Below, piece after piece: positions 24,745 to 33,577 of a DNA stretch of 64,000 nt. The stretch's first letter is position 1. Each line of letters begins with the position of its first letter. The position numbers and the translations under genes are program-made. Under the pieces are notes generated by a model. The model saw only the letters and a program-made list of their open reading frames with translations. It did no database searches and was not told the DNA's origin. Source of the stretch: Armatimonadota bacterium (GTDB lineage Bacteria; Sysuimicrobiota; Sysuimicrobiia; Sysuimicrobiales; Kaftiobacteriaceae); the NCBI GenBank assembly GCA_031081675.1, contig JAVHLZ010000005.1, positions 48,466 to 112,465 on the forward strand. Direction: 5' to 3'.

Positions 24745-25944
24745 CTAGCGGGCGTCCGCTGACGATACGGTCTCCCTCCCTCCAGGCCCGAAGGCCTCCG
24801 CCAGCCGCCGCAGGGCCTCGTCCAGGCGGTCGTCGGGCACCGTCAGCGACAGGCGCACGTAGCCTTCCCCCTGCTGCCCGTACCCTACCCCGGGCGTGAC
24901 CACGACGCCGGTCCGGTCCAAGACCGTGGCGGCGAACTCCGCCGAGGGCCGGCCGTCGGGGGTGGGCAGCCACGCGTAAAACGTCGCCCGCAGGTCCGGG
25001 GCGCGCCAGCCCAGCCGGCGCAGGGTCGCCCGCAGGCGGTCGCGCCGGCCCTGGTACACCCGCAGCCGCTCCCGCAGGGCGTCCTCGGGACCGTCCAGGG
25101 CGGCCACGGCGGCGTGCAGGACGGCCCGGAAGACACCCGAGTCCACATTGGTCTTCAGCCGGGCCAGAGCCTCCACGGCCTGCGCGTGGCCCACGACAAA
25201 TCCCACCCGCCAGCCGGTCATGCAGTAGGTCTTGGACAGCGAGTGGAACTCGACCGCCACCTCCTTCGCCCCGGGGACTTCCAGGATGCTGGGCGGGCGG
25301 TAGCCATCGTAGGCGATCTCCGAGTAGGAGTTGTCGTGCGCCAGCAGCAGGGCGTGTCGCCGGGCAAACGCCACCGCCTCCTCGAAGAACTCCCGGGTCG
25401 CCACCGCCCCCGTGGGGTTGTTGGGGTAGTTCAGGAACATCAGCCGCGCCCGGGCCAGCACATCCGCCGGCACGCGGTCCAGGTCGGGCAGAAAGCCCCG
25501 TTCGGGCCGCAGGGGGAGCGGGTAGGGCACGCCGTCGGCCAGGATGGTGGCAGCCCGGTACACCGGATAGCCGGGGTCGGGCACCAGGGCCACGTCGCCG
25601 GGATCGAGGATCGCCCACGGAAGGTGGGCGATGCCCTCCTTGGACCCGATCAGCGCCAGCACCTCCCGCTGGGGATCCAGGGCGACGCCGAACCGCCGGG
25701 CGTACCAGCGCGCCACCGCCGCGCGGAACTCGGCCGTCCCCCCGTAGGGCGGATACCGGTGGTTGCGGGGATCGCTGGCGCCCTCCATCAGGGCGTCCAC
25801 GATGTGAGACGGGGTCGGCAGGTCAGGATCTCCGACCCCGAGGTTGATGACGTCCACCCCCCGCCGGGCCAGCTCCTCCTGACGGCGGTCCAGGTCCGCG
25901 AACAGGTAGGCGCCGATCTGCTCCAGTCGTCGTGCGACCTGCAT
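24745..25944 (-). CDS. PLP-dependent class I/II aminotransferase, LL-diaminopimelate aminotransferase-like
   Basis: A 399-residue fold-type I aminotransferase. It has INLGVGDPDLPTP, HRYPPYGGTAEFRAAVA, NYPNNPTGAVA, and the PLP lysine in EFHSLSKTYCMTGWRVGF. The opening segment and the Y-PPYGG motif fit DapL-like enzymes, which make LL-diaminopimelate directly for lysine and peptidoglycan, but aspartate and other aminotransferases are close. ATG 25944 has GGGAGGGG before it. It lies between miaA and hflX, where Bacillus has another PLP enzyme. Confidence 0.85.
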   Translation of the reverse strand: MQVARRLEQIGAYLFADLDRRQEELARRGVDVINLGVGDPDLPTPSHIVDALMEGASDPRNHRYPPYGGTAEFRAAVARWYARRFGVALDPQREVLALIGSKEGIAHLPWAILDPGDVALVPDPGYPVYRAATILADGVPYPLPLRPERGFLPDLDRVPADVLARARLMFLNYPNNPTGAVATREFFEEAVAFARRHALLLAHDNSYSEIAYDGYRPPSILEVPGAKEVAVEFHSLSKTYCMTGWRVGFVVGHAQAVEALARLKTNVDSGVFRAVLHAAVAALDGPEDALRERLRVYQGRRDRLRATLRRLGWRAPDLRATFYAWLPTPDGRPSAEFAATVLDRTGVVVTPGVGYGQQGEGYVRLSLTVPDDRLDEALRRLAEAFGPGGRETVSSADAR

Positions 25945-25990
25945 TCTCCCCTCCCGGGTCACGTCGTCCGGGCAGCAGCCCGCTCCGGCT

Positions 25991-26935
25991 TCACTGTAGC
26001 ATGGCGGCCACGGCCTCGGCCACCTGCGCCGGGGTCAGCTCGTCCACGTCCAGCCAGCGGATGCGGGGGTCGCGGCGGAACCAGATCCATTGCCGGCGAG
26101 CATAGCGGCGGGTATTGCGCACCAGGCGCGCCACCGCCTCGGCCAGGGTGCACTCCCCGCGCAGGTAGGCGGCGATCTCCTTGTAGCCCAGCCCCTGCAT
26201 GGCCGGCAGGCGGGGGTCGTAGCCCCGCTCCAGCAGGACGCGCACCTCGTCCACCAGGCCGCGCTCCAGCTGCTCGCGCACCCGGGCCTCGATGCGGCGG
26301 TACAGGGCTGCGCGGTCCATGGTCAGGCCGATCTGGACCGCCGCCCCCACCGGATCGGCCCGCTGGAGCTCGGAGATCGGCCGGCCGGTGTGGGCGTAGA
26401 CCTCCAGGGCCCGGACCAGCCGGCGCACGTTGCGGGGGTGGATGCGCGCGGCGGCCACGGGGTCCACCTCCCGCAGGCGCGCGTGCAGGATGCCCGGCTG
26501 CCTGCGCTCGTCGTCCTCCAGGCGCGCCCGCAGGTCCGGGTCCGGAGGCACCGGGGGGATGGTGAAGCCATCCACCACGGCCCGGATGTACAGTCCCGTA
26601 CCGCCCACCAGCAGCGGCACGCGCCCCCGGCTGCGGATCGCCTCCAGGGCGGCGGCGGCCAGCGTCCGGTAGGTGGCCAGGGTCACGGTCTGGTCGGGGT
26701 CCGCCACATCCAGCAGGTGGTGCGGGACCCGCCGGCGCTGCTCGGGGGTGGGCTTGGCGGTGCCGATGTCCATTCCCCGGTACAGCGTCCGGGAGTCGGC
26801 GCAGACGATCTCCCCGCCGATGCGCAAGGCCAGTTCCACGGCCGCGGCGGTCTTGCCCACCGCCGTGGGGCCGCAGAGCACCACCAGGGGTGGGACGCTT
26901 CCTCCCGCAGAGGTGTCTAGCGGCGCAGGAACCAC
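25991..26935 (-). CDS. miaA: tRNA dimethylallyltransferase (MiaA)
   Basis: MiaA adds a dimethylallyl group to A37 of tRNAs reading U-starting codons. The protein has the P-loop CGPTAVGKTAAAVEL, DSRTLYRGMDIGTAKP, VGGTGLYIRAVVDGF, and the C-terminal LVRNTRRYARRQWIWFRRD. GTG 26935 gives 314 residues and overlaps mutL by 19 bases. The conserved N-terminus starts about 12 codons later at PPLVVLCGPT, so the exact start is open. It follows mutS-mutL as in Bacillus, without hfq. Confidence 0.93.
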   Translation of the reverse strand: MVPAPLDTSAGGSVPPLVVLCGPTAVGKTAAAVELALRIGGEIVCADSRTLYRGMDIGTAKPTPEQRRRVPHHLLDVADPDQTVTLATYRTLAAAALEAIRSRGRVPLLVGGTGLYIRAVVDGFTIPPVPPDPDLRARLEDDERRQPGILHARLREVDPVAAARIHPRNVRRLVRALEVYAHTGRPISELQRADPVGAAVQIGLTMDRAALYRRIEARVREQLERGLVDEVRVLLERGYDPRLPAMQGLGYKEIAAYLRGECTLAEAVARLVRNTRRYARRQWIWFRRDPRIRWLDVDELTPAQVAEAVAAMLQ

Positions 26936-28647
26936 GACTCCAGCCGGGCGCGGGGAACCATGATGAGGGTGGGCCGGCCGTGGAAGCAGGTGAATGGATC
27001 GCGGGTGCGGGCCAGGTCCGCCAGCAGGGACGCCATCTCCTCGACGGACAGGGCATCTCCCGCCCGCACCGCCGACCGGCAGGCGGTGGCGATGGTCAGC
27101 CGTTCCAGGATGTCCTCCCCCGCCCGCAGGCGGTCCCCCGCTCCCACCTCGGCGAGGAGATCGGCCAGCAGGCGTCCGGGGGCCAGACGGGCGGCGATCG
27201 CGGGGACGGCCCGGACCAGGACCGTCGCTTCCCCGAACTCGTCCAGGACCCATCCCATCCCGGCCAGGGCGTCGGCACAGGCTCTGAGCAGGGCCGCCTG
27301 CTCGGGGCGCAGTTCCACCACCGCCGGGGGGACGATCCCCTGGCCGGTGGCCATCCCGGCACGGCGCCGGTCCAGCAGGCGCTCGTAGAGGACGCGCTCG
27401 TGGGCGGCGTGCTGGTCGACGATCACCAAGCCCTCGGGGCCTTCCGCCAGCAGGTAGGTGCGGTGCAGCTGTCCCACCAGGCGCAGCGCCGGCAGGCGCC
27501 CGGCGGCGGGAATCTCCACCGCCGGGGTGACGGCGGCCGTCCCGGCCGCGATCGGGAGATCCCCGGGCTCGGCCACGGCGCCGGGAACGTCCCATCCCCG
27601 CGAGCCCACCGCCGGGATGAGGATCTGCGTCCGCAGTGCCCCCTGCACCGCCCGGAAGGCGGCGGCGCACACCGCGCGCTCGTCGGCAAAGCGCACCTCT
27701 GCCTTGCGGGGGTGGACGTTCACGTCCACCCGCTCGGGGGGCACGTCCACGAACAGGACGAACGGCGGGTGGCGGCCGGCGGGGACCAGCTGGCGGTAGG
27801 CCTCCTCCACCGCGGCGGTCAGCGCCCGGCTGTGGACGGGGCGCCGGTTGACGTACAGGTACTGCAGACGCCGCGTCCCCTGCGCCATCTCGGGCCTGCC
27901 GGCCCATCCCCACACCCGCAGCCCGCCTCCCTCCTCCGCCACCGCCACCATGCCCCCGGCCTCCTGGGCGCCCACCACGGCCGCCAGGCGGTCGGCCGGG
28001 CTGGCCGGGGGGAAGCGGCGGACCTCGGCGCCGGCGTGGATCAGGCGGAAGCCCACCTGGGGGCACGCGAGGGCCAGGCGGTCCACCGCCTCCACGATGA
28101 GCGCGAACTCCCGGGCGGGAGAGCGGAGGAACTTGCGCCGCGCCGGGGTGTTGTAGAACAGGTGGCGGACGGTGACCACGGTCCCGGCCGGCGCGCTCGC
28201 CGGTTCGTCGGCCTCGATCTCCCCTCCCCGCACCCGCAGCCGCCGGCCCAGGGTCCCTCCCGGGGGCGCGCTCACGATCTCCAGCAGCGAGACGGCGGCG
28301 ATGCTGGGCAGAGCCTCCCCCCGAAACCCGAACGACCGGATGGCGGCCAGGTCGTCGGCGGAGGAGATCTTGCTGGTCGCAAACCGGCGGACCGCCAGCG
28401 GGACATCGTCGGGGTGCATGCCGCCGCCGTCGTCGGCGACCCGGATGAGGTTCAGCCCTGCCGCTTCGACCTCGATCACCACCCGCGTGGCGCCGGCGTC
28501 CAGGCTGTTCTCCACCAGTTCCTTCACCACCGACGCCGGACGCTCCACCACCTCGCCGGCGGCGATGCGGTCGGCCACGGACGGGTCGAGGATCCGGATG
28601 CGGTCCACGGCGGACGGCGGCCCGGACGCCGGCTCCACGGGTGTCAC
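26917..28647 (-). CDS. mutL: DNA mismatch repair protein MutL
   Basis: MutL couples mismatch recognition by MutS to strand cutting. The 576-residue protein has the GHKL ATPase motifs KELVENSLDAGA, VADDGGGMHPDD and SFGFRGEALPSI. It has the transducer domain ending VDVNVHPRKAEVRF. The C-terminal endonuclease metal motif DQHAAHERVLYE fits DQHA-x2-E-x4-E, and ACRSAVRAGD and CFHGRPTL follow. It should therefore nick DNA itself, as expected without MutH. GTG 28647 overlaps the mutS stop as GTGA. Confidence 0.96.
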   Translation of the reverse strand: MTPVEPASGPPSAVDRIRILDPSVADRIAAGEVVERPASVVKELVENSLDAGATRVVIEVEAAGLNLIRVADDGGGMHPDDVPLAVRRFATSKISSADDLAAIRSFGFRGEALPSIAAVSLLEIVSAPPGGTLGRRLRVRGGEIEADEPASAPAGTVVTVRHLFYNTPARRKFLRSPAREFALIVEAVDRLALACPQVGFRLIHAGAEVRRFPPASPADRLAAVVGAQEAGGMVAVAEEGGGLRVWGWAGRPEMAQGTRRLQYLYVNRRPVHSRALTAAVEEAYRQLVPAGRHPPFVLFVDVPPERVDVNVHPRKAEVRFADERAVCAAAFRAVQGALRTQILIPAVGSRGWDVPGAVAEPGDLPIAAGTAAVTPAVEIPAAGRLPALRLVGQLHRTYLLAEGPEGLVIVDQHAAHERVLYERLLDRRRAGMATGQGIVPPAVVELRPEQAALLRACADALAGMGWVLDEFGEATVLVRAVPAIAARLAPGRLLADLLAEVGAGDRLRAGEDILERLTIATACRSAVRAGDALSVEEMASLLADLARTRDPFTCFHGRPTLIMVPRARLESWFLRR

Positions 28648-31325
28648 TGCGGAGAATCCGGTGCCTTCCGGCGCATCCGGACCACCTTGCCCCCTTCCGG
28701 CGCGCGGGCGGCGTACTGGCGGCGCAGCCGCTCCCGCAGGTCGTGCAGGGCGGCCATCGCCTCCATCGGCGTCATCGACTCCAGGGGCAGCGCCAGCAGG
28801 GCCTCCTCCACCTCCGACGGGACCGCCAGGGGCAGGGACAGCTGCCAGGCCCCGACGGCGCGGGAGGGGACGGGCGGCAGGAATGACTCGCCGGCCGGGG
28901 CCGGGCGGGCGGTGGCTTCCAGGCGCTCCAGGATGCGCCGCGCCTGGGCGATGACCGCCGGGGGGAGGCCGGCCAGCTGCGCCACGTGGATGCCGTAACT
29001 GCGGTCGGCGCGGCCGTCGGCCACCCGGCGCAGGAAGACGATCCGCTGGCCCTCGTCCCGGACCAGCATGGTCACGTTGTGGACCCGGGGCAGCAGGTCG
29101 GCCAGCTCGGTCAGCTCGTGGTAGTGGGTGGCGAACAGGGTGCGGGCGCCGACGTGGTCGTGCAGGTACTCCACCACCGCCCACGCCAGGCTCATCCCGT
29201 CGTAGGTGGAGGTCCCCCGCCCCACCTCGTCCAGGATGATCAGGCTGCGGGGGGAGGCGTGGTGCAGGATGTGGGCGACCTCCTGCATCTCCACGAGAAA
29301 TGTGCTGCGCCCCGTGGCGAGGTCGTCGGTGGCCCCCACCCGGGTGAAGATCCGGTCCACCAGGCCGATCCGCGCGGCCGCGGCGGGGACGAACGACCCG
29401 ATCTGGGCCAGGAGCACGATGAGGGCGGTCTGGCGCAGGTAGGTGGACTTGCCGGCCATGTTGGGCCCGGTGACGATGAGGATGGCCCGGTCGTGGGCCG
29501 ACATCGTCAGGTCGTTGGGGACGAAGCGCTCCTCGGGCTGCGCCCGCTCCACCACCGGGTGGCGGCCGGCGCGGATCTCCAGCACGGGCTCGTCGGTGAT
29601 CTCCGGGCGGGCATAACCTCCCACCACCGCCGCCTCGGCCAGCGCCGCCAGGGCGTCCAGATCGGCCACCGCGTCGGCCGTGCGCAGCAGAGGGCCTGCC
29701 TGCGCGGCCACCCGGTCCCGCACCTGGGCGAACAGCGAGGCCTCCAGCTCGGCGATCCGCTCCTCGGCCCCCAGGATGGCGGCTTCCTTCTCCTTCATCT
29801 CCTGGGTGACGAAGCGCTCCGCCCCGACCAGGGTCTGCTTGCGGACGTAGTCGGGAGGCACCAGGTGCAGGTTGGGCCGGGTCACCTCCAGGTAGTACCC
29901 GAAGACCTTGTTGTAGCCGACCCGCAGAGATTTGATCCCGGTCCGCTGCCGCTCGGCGGCCTCCAGGGTGGCGATCCAGGTCTTGCCCTCCCGGCTCAGG
30001 CGCCGCAGTTCGTCCAGCTCGGGGCTGTAGCCGTCCCGGATGATGCCGCCGTCCTGGGCGGAGGCGGGCGGGCTGTCCACCAGGGCCGCGCCGACGAGCG
30101 CCACCACGTCGGCGTGGGCGTCCACCTGGCCGCGCAGGTCCAGTAGCTGCGCGGGCAGCTCGCCGGCCAGGGCCGCGGCCAGCGCCGGAAGGCGGCGCAG
30201 AGATCCCGCCAGGGCCACCAGGTCCCGGGGGGTCGCCGACCCGTGGCCGACCCGGCTGACCAGCCGGTGCAGGTCGGCCAGCCCCCGCAGCGCGGATCGC
30301 ACGTCCTCGCGCACCCGGGTCCGCTCCGCCAGGTACGCCACCGCCTCCTGGCGGCGGAGGATGGCCGCGCGATCCCGGAGCGGTTGCAGCAGCCACTGGC
30401 GCAGCCGGCGAGCACCCATGGGCGTGAGGGTCTGGTCCAGGACCTCCAGCAGCGTGCCCGTCCGCCCCCCGTCCCGCAGGTTGCGGACCAGTTCGAGGTT
30501 CCGGCGCGTGGCCTCGTCCACCACCGGGCCACCGTCGGCGCTATAGGTCACGAGGCGCCACAGGTGGCTGAGGGATCCCCGCTGGGTCTGCTGCAGGTAC
30601 CACAGCAGCGCCCCGGCCGCCGCCACCGCGAGGGGCAGGTGCTCGCATCCGAATCCGTCCAGGGTCGCCACCTGGAAGTGCGCGAGCAGTCTCTGCCGGG
30701 CAGTGTGTGGTTCGAACGCCCACGCCTCCAGGGGCGTGAGGTGGCTGCCCTCCGGCAGCAGGCTCCGGACGGCGTCGGGGTGGTCGTCGGGCACCAGGAC
30801 CTCCCGGGCGGCCAGGCGGGCGAGTTCGTCGGCCACCCGCCCCGCCGCGTCGTCCCCGGTCAGCTCGGTCACCTGGAACTCCCCGGTGGACAGGTCGGCC
30901 GCCGCCAGCCCCCAGCCGTCGGCGCCCGGGCGCAGGGCCACCAGGAAGTTGTTGGCGGGGCCGGGCAGGAGCGCGGGTTCCACCAGCGTCCCGGGCGTGA
31001 CGACCCGTACCACGTCGCGGCGCACCAGGCCGCGAGCCCGGCGCGGGTCTTCCAGCTGCTCGCAGATGGCGATGCGGTGACCCCGCTCCACCAGCCGGGC
31101 CAGATAGCTGTCCAGGGCGTGGTGGGGGATCCCGCACATGGGAACCCGCCGGCCCTTGCCCACCTCCCGGGAGGTGAGGGTGATCTCCAGGTCCCGGGCG
31201 GCCACCACCGCATCGTCGAAGAACAGCTCGTAGAAGTCGCCCAGCCGGAACATCAGCAGCATGCCGGGATAGCGGGCCCGCAGCTGCTGGTACTGGCGCA
31301 TCATGGGGGTCAGATCCCGCTGCAC
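28644..31325 (-). CDS. mutS: DNA mismatch repair protein MutS
   Basis: MutS binds mismatches and small loops. The 893-residue protein has the mismatch-binding N-terminus (MLLMFRLGDFYELFFDDA, with the Phe-x-Glu near GDFYE), the core and clamp domains, and the ABC-type ATPase with TGPNMAGKSTYLRQ near residue 618, then DEVGRGTSTYDG and FATHYHEL. GTG 31325 is chosen because GAAGGAGGATGGC precedes it and the protein begins QRDLTPMMRQYQQL as in homologues. mutL and miaA follow in one unit. Confidence 0.97.
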   Translation of the reverse strand: MQRDLTPMMRQYQQLRARYPGMLLMFRLGDFYELFFDDAVVAARDLEITLTSREVGKGRRVPMCGIPHHALDSYLARLVERGHRIAICEQLEDPRRARGLVRRDVVRVVTPGTLVEPALLPGPANNFLVALRPGADGWGLAAADLSTGEFQVTELTGDDAAGRVADELARLAAREVLVPDDHPDAVRSLLPEGSHLTPLEAWAFEPHTARQRLLAHFQVATLDGFGCEHLPLAVAAAGALLWYLQQTQRGSLSHLWRLVTYSADGGPVVDEATRRNLELVRNLRDGGRTGTLLEVLDQTLTPMGARRLRQWLLQPLRDRAAILRRQEAVAYLAERTRVREDVRSALRGLADLHRLVSRVGHGSATPRDLVALAGSLRRLPALAAALAGELPAQLLDLRGQVDAHADVVALVGAALVDSPPASAQDGGIIRDGYSPELDELRRLSREGKTWIATLEAAERQRTGIKSLRVGYNKVFGYYLEVTRPNLHLVPPDYVRKQTLVGAERFVTQEMKEKEAAILGAEERIAELEASLFAQVRDRVAAQAGPLLRTADAVADLDALAALAEAAVVGGYARPEITDEPVLEIRAGRHPVVERAQPEERFVPNDLTMSAHDRAILIVTGPNMAGKSTYLRQTALIVLLAQIGSFVPAAAARIGLVDRIFTRVGATDDLATGRSTFLVEMQEVAHILHHASPRSLIILDEVGRGTSTYDGMSLAWAVVEYLHDHVGARTLFATHYHELTELADLLPRVHNVTMLVRDEGQRIVFLRRVADGRADRSYGIHVAQLAGLPPAVIAQARRILERLEATARPAPAGESFLPPVPSRAVGAWQLSLPLAVPSEVEEALLALPLESMTPMEAMAALHDLRERLRRQYAARAPEGGKVVRMRRKAPDSPQ

Positions 31326-31521
31326 GCCATCCTCCTTCGACGGCCGTCCGACCGCCCACCTGCGGGCGGCGGTGAGACGAGAAAGACAAGCGGCGTCAAA
31401 CCGATATCCGCGGGAGATGTCCGGCCGAAAGGCCTGAACCACCGGCCGAGCGAGGAATATAACTTGCTACCTGGATCCAGACGTCCTCGCGCGCGAAGGG
31501 TGTGTGCGGGATGACGGACCG

Positions 31522-32598
31522 ATGATCAGCGAATCCGACAGGCAACGCCGCATGACCCACGGCCTGCTCACGGCCACCGCCGGGCTGCTGCTGGCGCTGG
31601 CCATTGCCTGCACCCTGGGCCACCTGAGCCCGCGCCCGCCGGCACCCGGCCAGTGCGTCCTGGCCCTGGTGGTCACCGTGGTCGTGCAGGGGATCCTGGG
31701 GGTGGCGGTGCGCCGGCGGTGGGCCTGCGTTCTGCGGCGGGACAGGCACTTCGTGTACGGGCCGATGGTCGCGGCCACCGGGCTGCTCATCCTCTACGTC
31801 TACACGGTCCCGTCCATGCGGGCGGCGCTCCTGATGGCCTGGCTGGCCGCGCCCGTCTTCCTGGCGGGGTTGGTGGGCTTCGCGGGGGTGTTCGGCCTGT
31901 CGGCGCTCATGGCGGCGGGCTACCTGGGCATGGTGGGGCTGCTGGCCCGCCAGGGCCACCCCGTGGCGGTGACCGGAGAGGCCGCGACGGTGGCCGTGTT
32001 CCTGCTGATCAATGCCTACTCGGGGGTGGTGTTCGAGCGCCTGCGGCGCCAGCGGGAGGAGCGCAAGGCCCTGCGGGCCCGCCTGGCGGAACTGGCCATC
32101 ACCGATCCTCTGACGGGCCTGTACAACCGCCGTCACTTCGAGGAGATCCTGCGCGCCGAGCTGGCGCGCATCCGGCGGTACGGCGGATGCTGTTCGGTGG
32201 CCATGATCGACCTGGACTTCTTCAAGGCCTACAACGACAGTCTGGGCCACCTGGTCGGCGACGCCCTGCTGCGCGAGCTGGCAGCGCTGCTGCGGGCCCA
32301 CCTGCGGACCAGCGACGTGCTGGCGCGGTACGGCGGTGAGGAGTTCGCGCTGATCATGGTCAACACTGCCAAAGCTGACGCCGTGGAGGTCCTGGAGAGG
32401 CTGCGCGCGGTGGTGGAGCAGTACCCCTTCCGGGGCGGCCGGGTCCAGCCCCAGGGCCGCCTCACGGTGAGCGTGGGGATCGCCTCCTGTCCCGAGGACG
32501 GCTACGAGTACGACCAGCTGATGCAGGTGGCCGACGGTGCCCTCTACGCCGCCAAGCGCCTGGGTCGCAACCAGGTCCGCGCCGCCCTGTCGGGTTGA
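31522..32598 (+). CDS. Membrane diguanylate cyclase (six TM helices + GGDEF)
   Basis: A 358-residue inner-membrane protein. About six hydrophobic helices fill residues 12-163, followed by a short coiled coil (RLRRQREERKALRARLAEL) and a GGDEF domain. The domain is intact: DPLTGLYNRRHFEEIL, IDLDFFKAYNDSLGHLVGD, and GGEEF at 271-275. The inhibitory site RTSD stands five residues before GGEEF, so product feedback is likely. It should make c-di-GMP in response to an unknown membrane signal. It is divergent from mutS across 196 bases, where a TATAAC at 31458 is a weak -10 candidate. ATG 31522 is preferred over GTG 31504. Confidence 0.9.
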   Translation: MISESDRQRRMTHGLLTATAGLLLALAIACTLGHLSPRPPAPGQCVLALVVTVVVQGILGVAVRRRWACVLRRDRHFVYGPMVAATGLLILYVYTVPSMRAALLMAWLAAPVFLAGLVGFAGVFGLSALMAAGYLGMVGLLARQGHPVAVTGEAATVAVFLLINAYSGVVFERLRRQREERKALRARLAELAITDPLTGLYNRRHFEEILRAELARIRRYGGCCSVAMIDLDFFKAYNDSLGHLVGDALLRELAALLRAHLRTSDVLARYGGEEFALIMVNTAKADAVEVLERLRAVVEQYPFRGGRVQPQGRLTVSVGIASCPEDGYEYDQLMQVADGALYAAKRLGRNQVRAALSG

Positions 32599-32799
32599 GG
32601 GTCACCCCACCGCCGGCCGAACCTCGCGACTTCCCTCAATCTGTCCGCTATCTTCCCCTGTTCCGTCCCGGATCTCCCACCCCCCGGGCGAGCGCGGGAA
32701 GACTTCACCGGCGCGGCACGGGGGTTGCTCTTCTGTCGGGGTGGCGCCGGAGGTGGTCTCGACCCTGCGGGGCACGGATAACGGGAGGATCGTGGAGCG

Positions 32800-32958
32800 A
32801 TGCGCTACGAGGAGTTCGATGTGATCCAGTCGCGGTTCAACGACCTGGACCGCCGGTTGCAGGTGGTTCTGGTGGGGTGGGTGGTGAGCTTCGCCGCCTT
32901 CCTGGTGGGCCTGCGGTTGCTCACGGCCAACGCCACGCTGCTTTCCCTGATCCGGTAG
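32800..32958 (+). CDS. Small single-pass membrane protein (52 residues), unknown
   Basis: An ORF of 52 codons with a charged N-terminus (RYEEFDVIQSRFNDLDRRLQ, likely amphipathic or coiled) and one hydrophobic helix, about residues 22-41 (VVLVGWVVSFAAFLVGLRLL). GTGGAGCG directly precedes the ATG, with GGGAGG a little further up. The layout resembles small hemolysin-XhlA-like or partner-stabilising membrane peptides, but I cannot name a family. It lies alone in a 518-bp stretch between the diguanylate cyclase and the next gene. The 200 bases before it are pyrimidine-rich with no clear promoter. Confidence 0.6.
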   Translation: MRYEEFDVIQSRFNDLDRRLQVVLVGWVVSFAAFLVGLRLLTANATLLSLIR

Positions 32959-33116
32959 CGGGATCCCCTCCCCTCCCGCACCGCCCCGGCCGGGGCCGGA
33001 GAAGGATCCGGCCCCGGCCGGCCTGTGTCCGGGGCCGCCGGGGAGCCGCCTCGGGTTGCGATGTGGCATGAAAATTGCTCTACCTGGTAACGAGTAGCCT
33101 GCTCCGGGAGGATGCC

Positions 33117-33539
33117 GTGGGTCGTCGGCTGAGGCTTGAGGACGTGTCGTACGAGGCTACCCCCACCCGGACCCGCGCGCGGGTGCAGCTCCGGAACTCG
33201 GGAGTCTCCCACGTCGGCCTGGCCACCGGCCCGGCCGAGGACGGCGCCTGGGCCCGGGTGGTCGCCCAGGCCACGGTGAACGCCGTGCGCATGTATGCGG
33301 GATTCGCCGGGGCGGAGATGCGGATCGCCCTGGACTCGGTCCAGCTGCTGCCCTCTCCCTCCCCGCTCGTGGTGGTCACCCTGACCCTGGGAGCCGGCGG
33401 CCGCGAGCTGCTGCTGGCCGGATCGGCCCCGGCCGGCACGGATCCCCGGTGGGCCGTGGCCCGGGCGGTCCTGCAGGCCCTCAACAGGCAGATCGAGAAG
33501 ATCGCTCCTCCCGACGCCACCGCGGCCGCCCTGAACTAG
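33117..33539 (+). CDS. Stand-alone orphan regulatory-domain protein (LeuA-allosteric-like)
   Basis: A 140-residue protein with no enzyme motif. It aligns along its full length with residues 298-428 of the CBS-GGDEF protein at 17532-18818. Shared positions include GLATGPAEDGAWARVVAQAT against GQAAGPALGTAGLRLLVDAT, both followed by V-x-A-x-R. The shared ending is GSA, DP, AV-x-RA and NR. The pattern recalls the regulatory domain of 2-isopropylmalate synthase. GTG 33117 has GGGAGG five bases upstream, so the longer frame from 33075 is unlikely. No ligand is known. Confidence 0.75.
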   Translation: MGRRLRLEDVSYEATPTRTRARVQLRNSGVSHVGLATGPAEDGAWARVVAQATVNAVRMYAGFAGAEMRIALDSVQLLPSPSPLVVVTLTLGAGGRELLLAGSAPAGTDPRWAVARAVLQALNRQIEKIAPPDATAAALN

Positions 33540-33577
33540 GAGGCCCCGCCGCAGCGGGCGCGTGGAGCCGGCCGGGG

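Noticed and set aside
26881..26935. A GUC start codon for miaA at 26896 behind GGGAGGA, aligned with the family initiator methionine
   Set aside because: GUC initiation has almost no precedent. A GTG at 26935 overlapping mutL gives a normal length, so I kept the simpler start.
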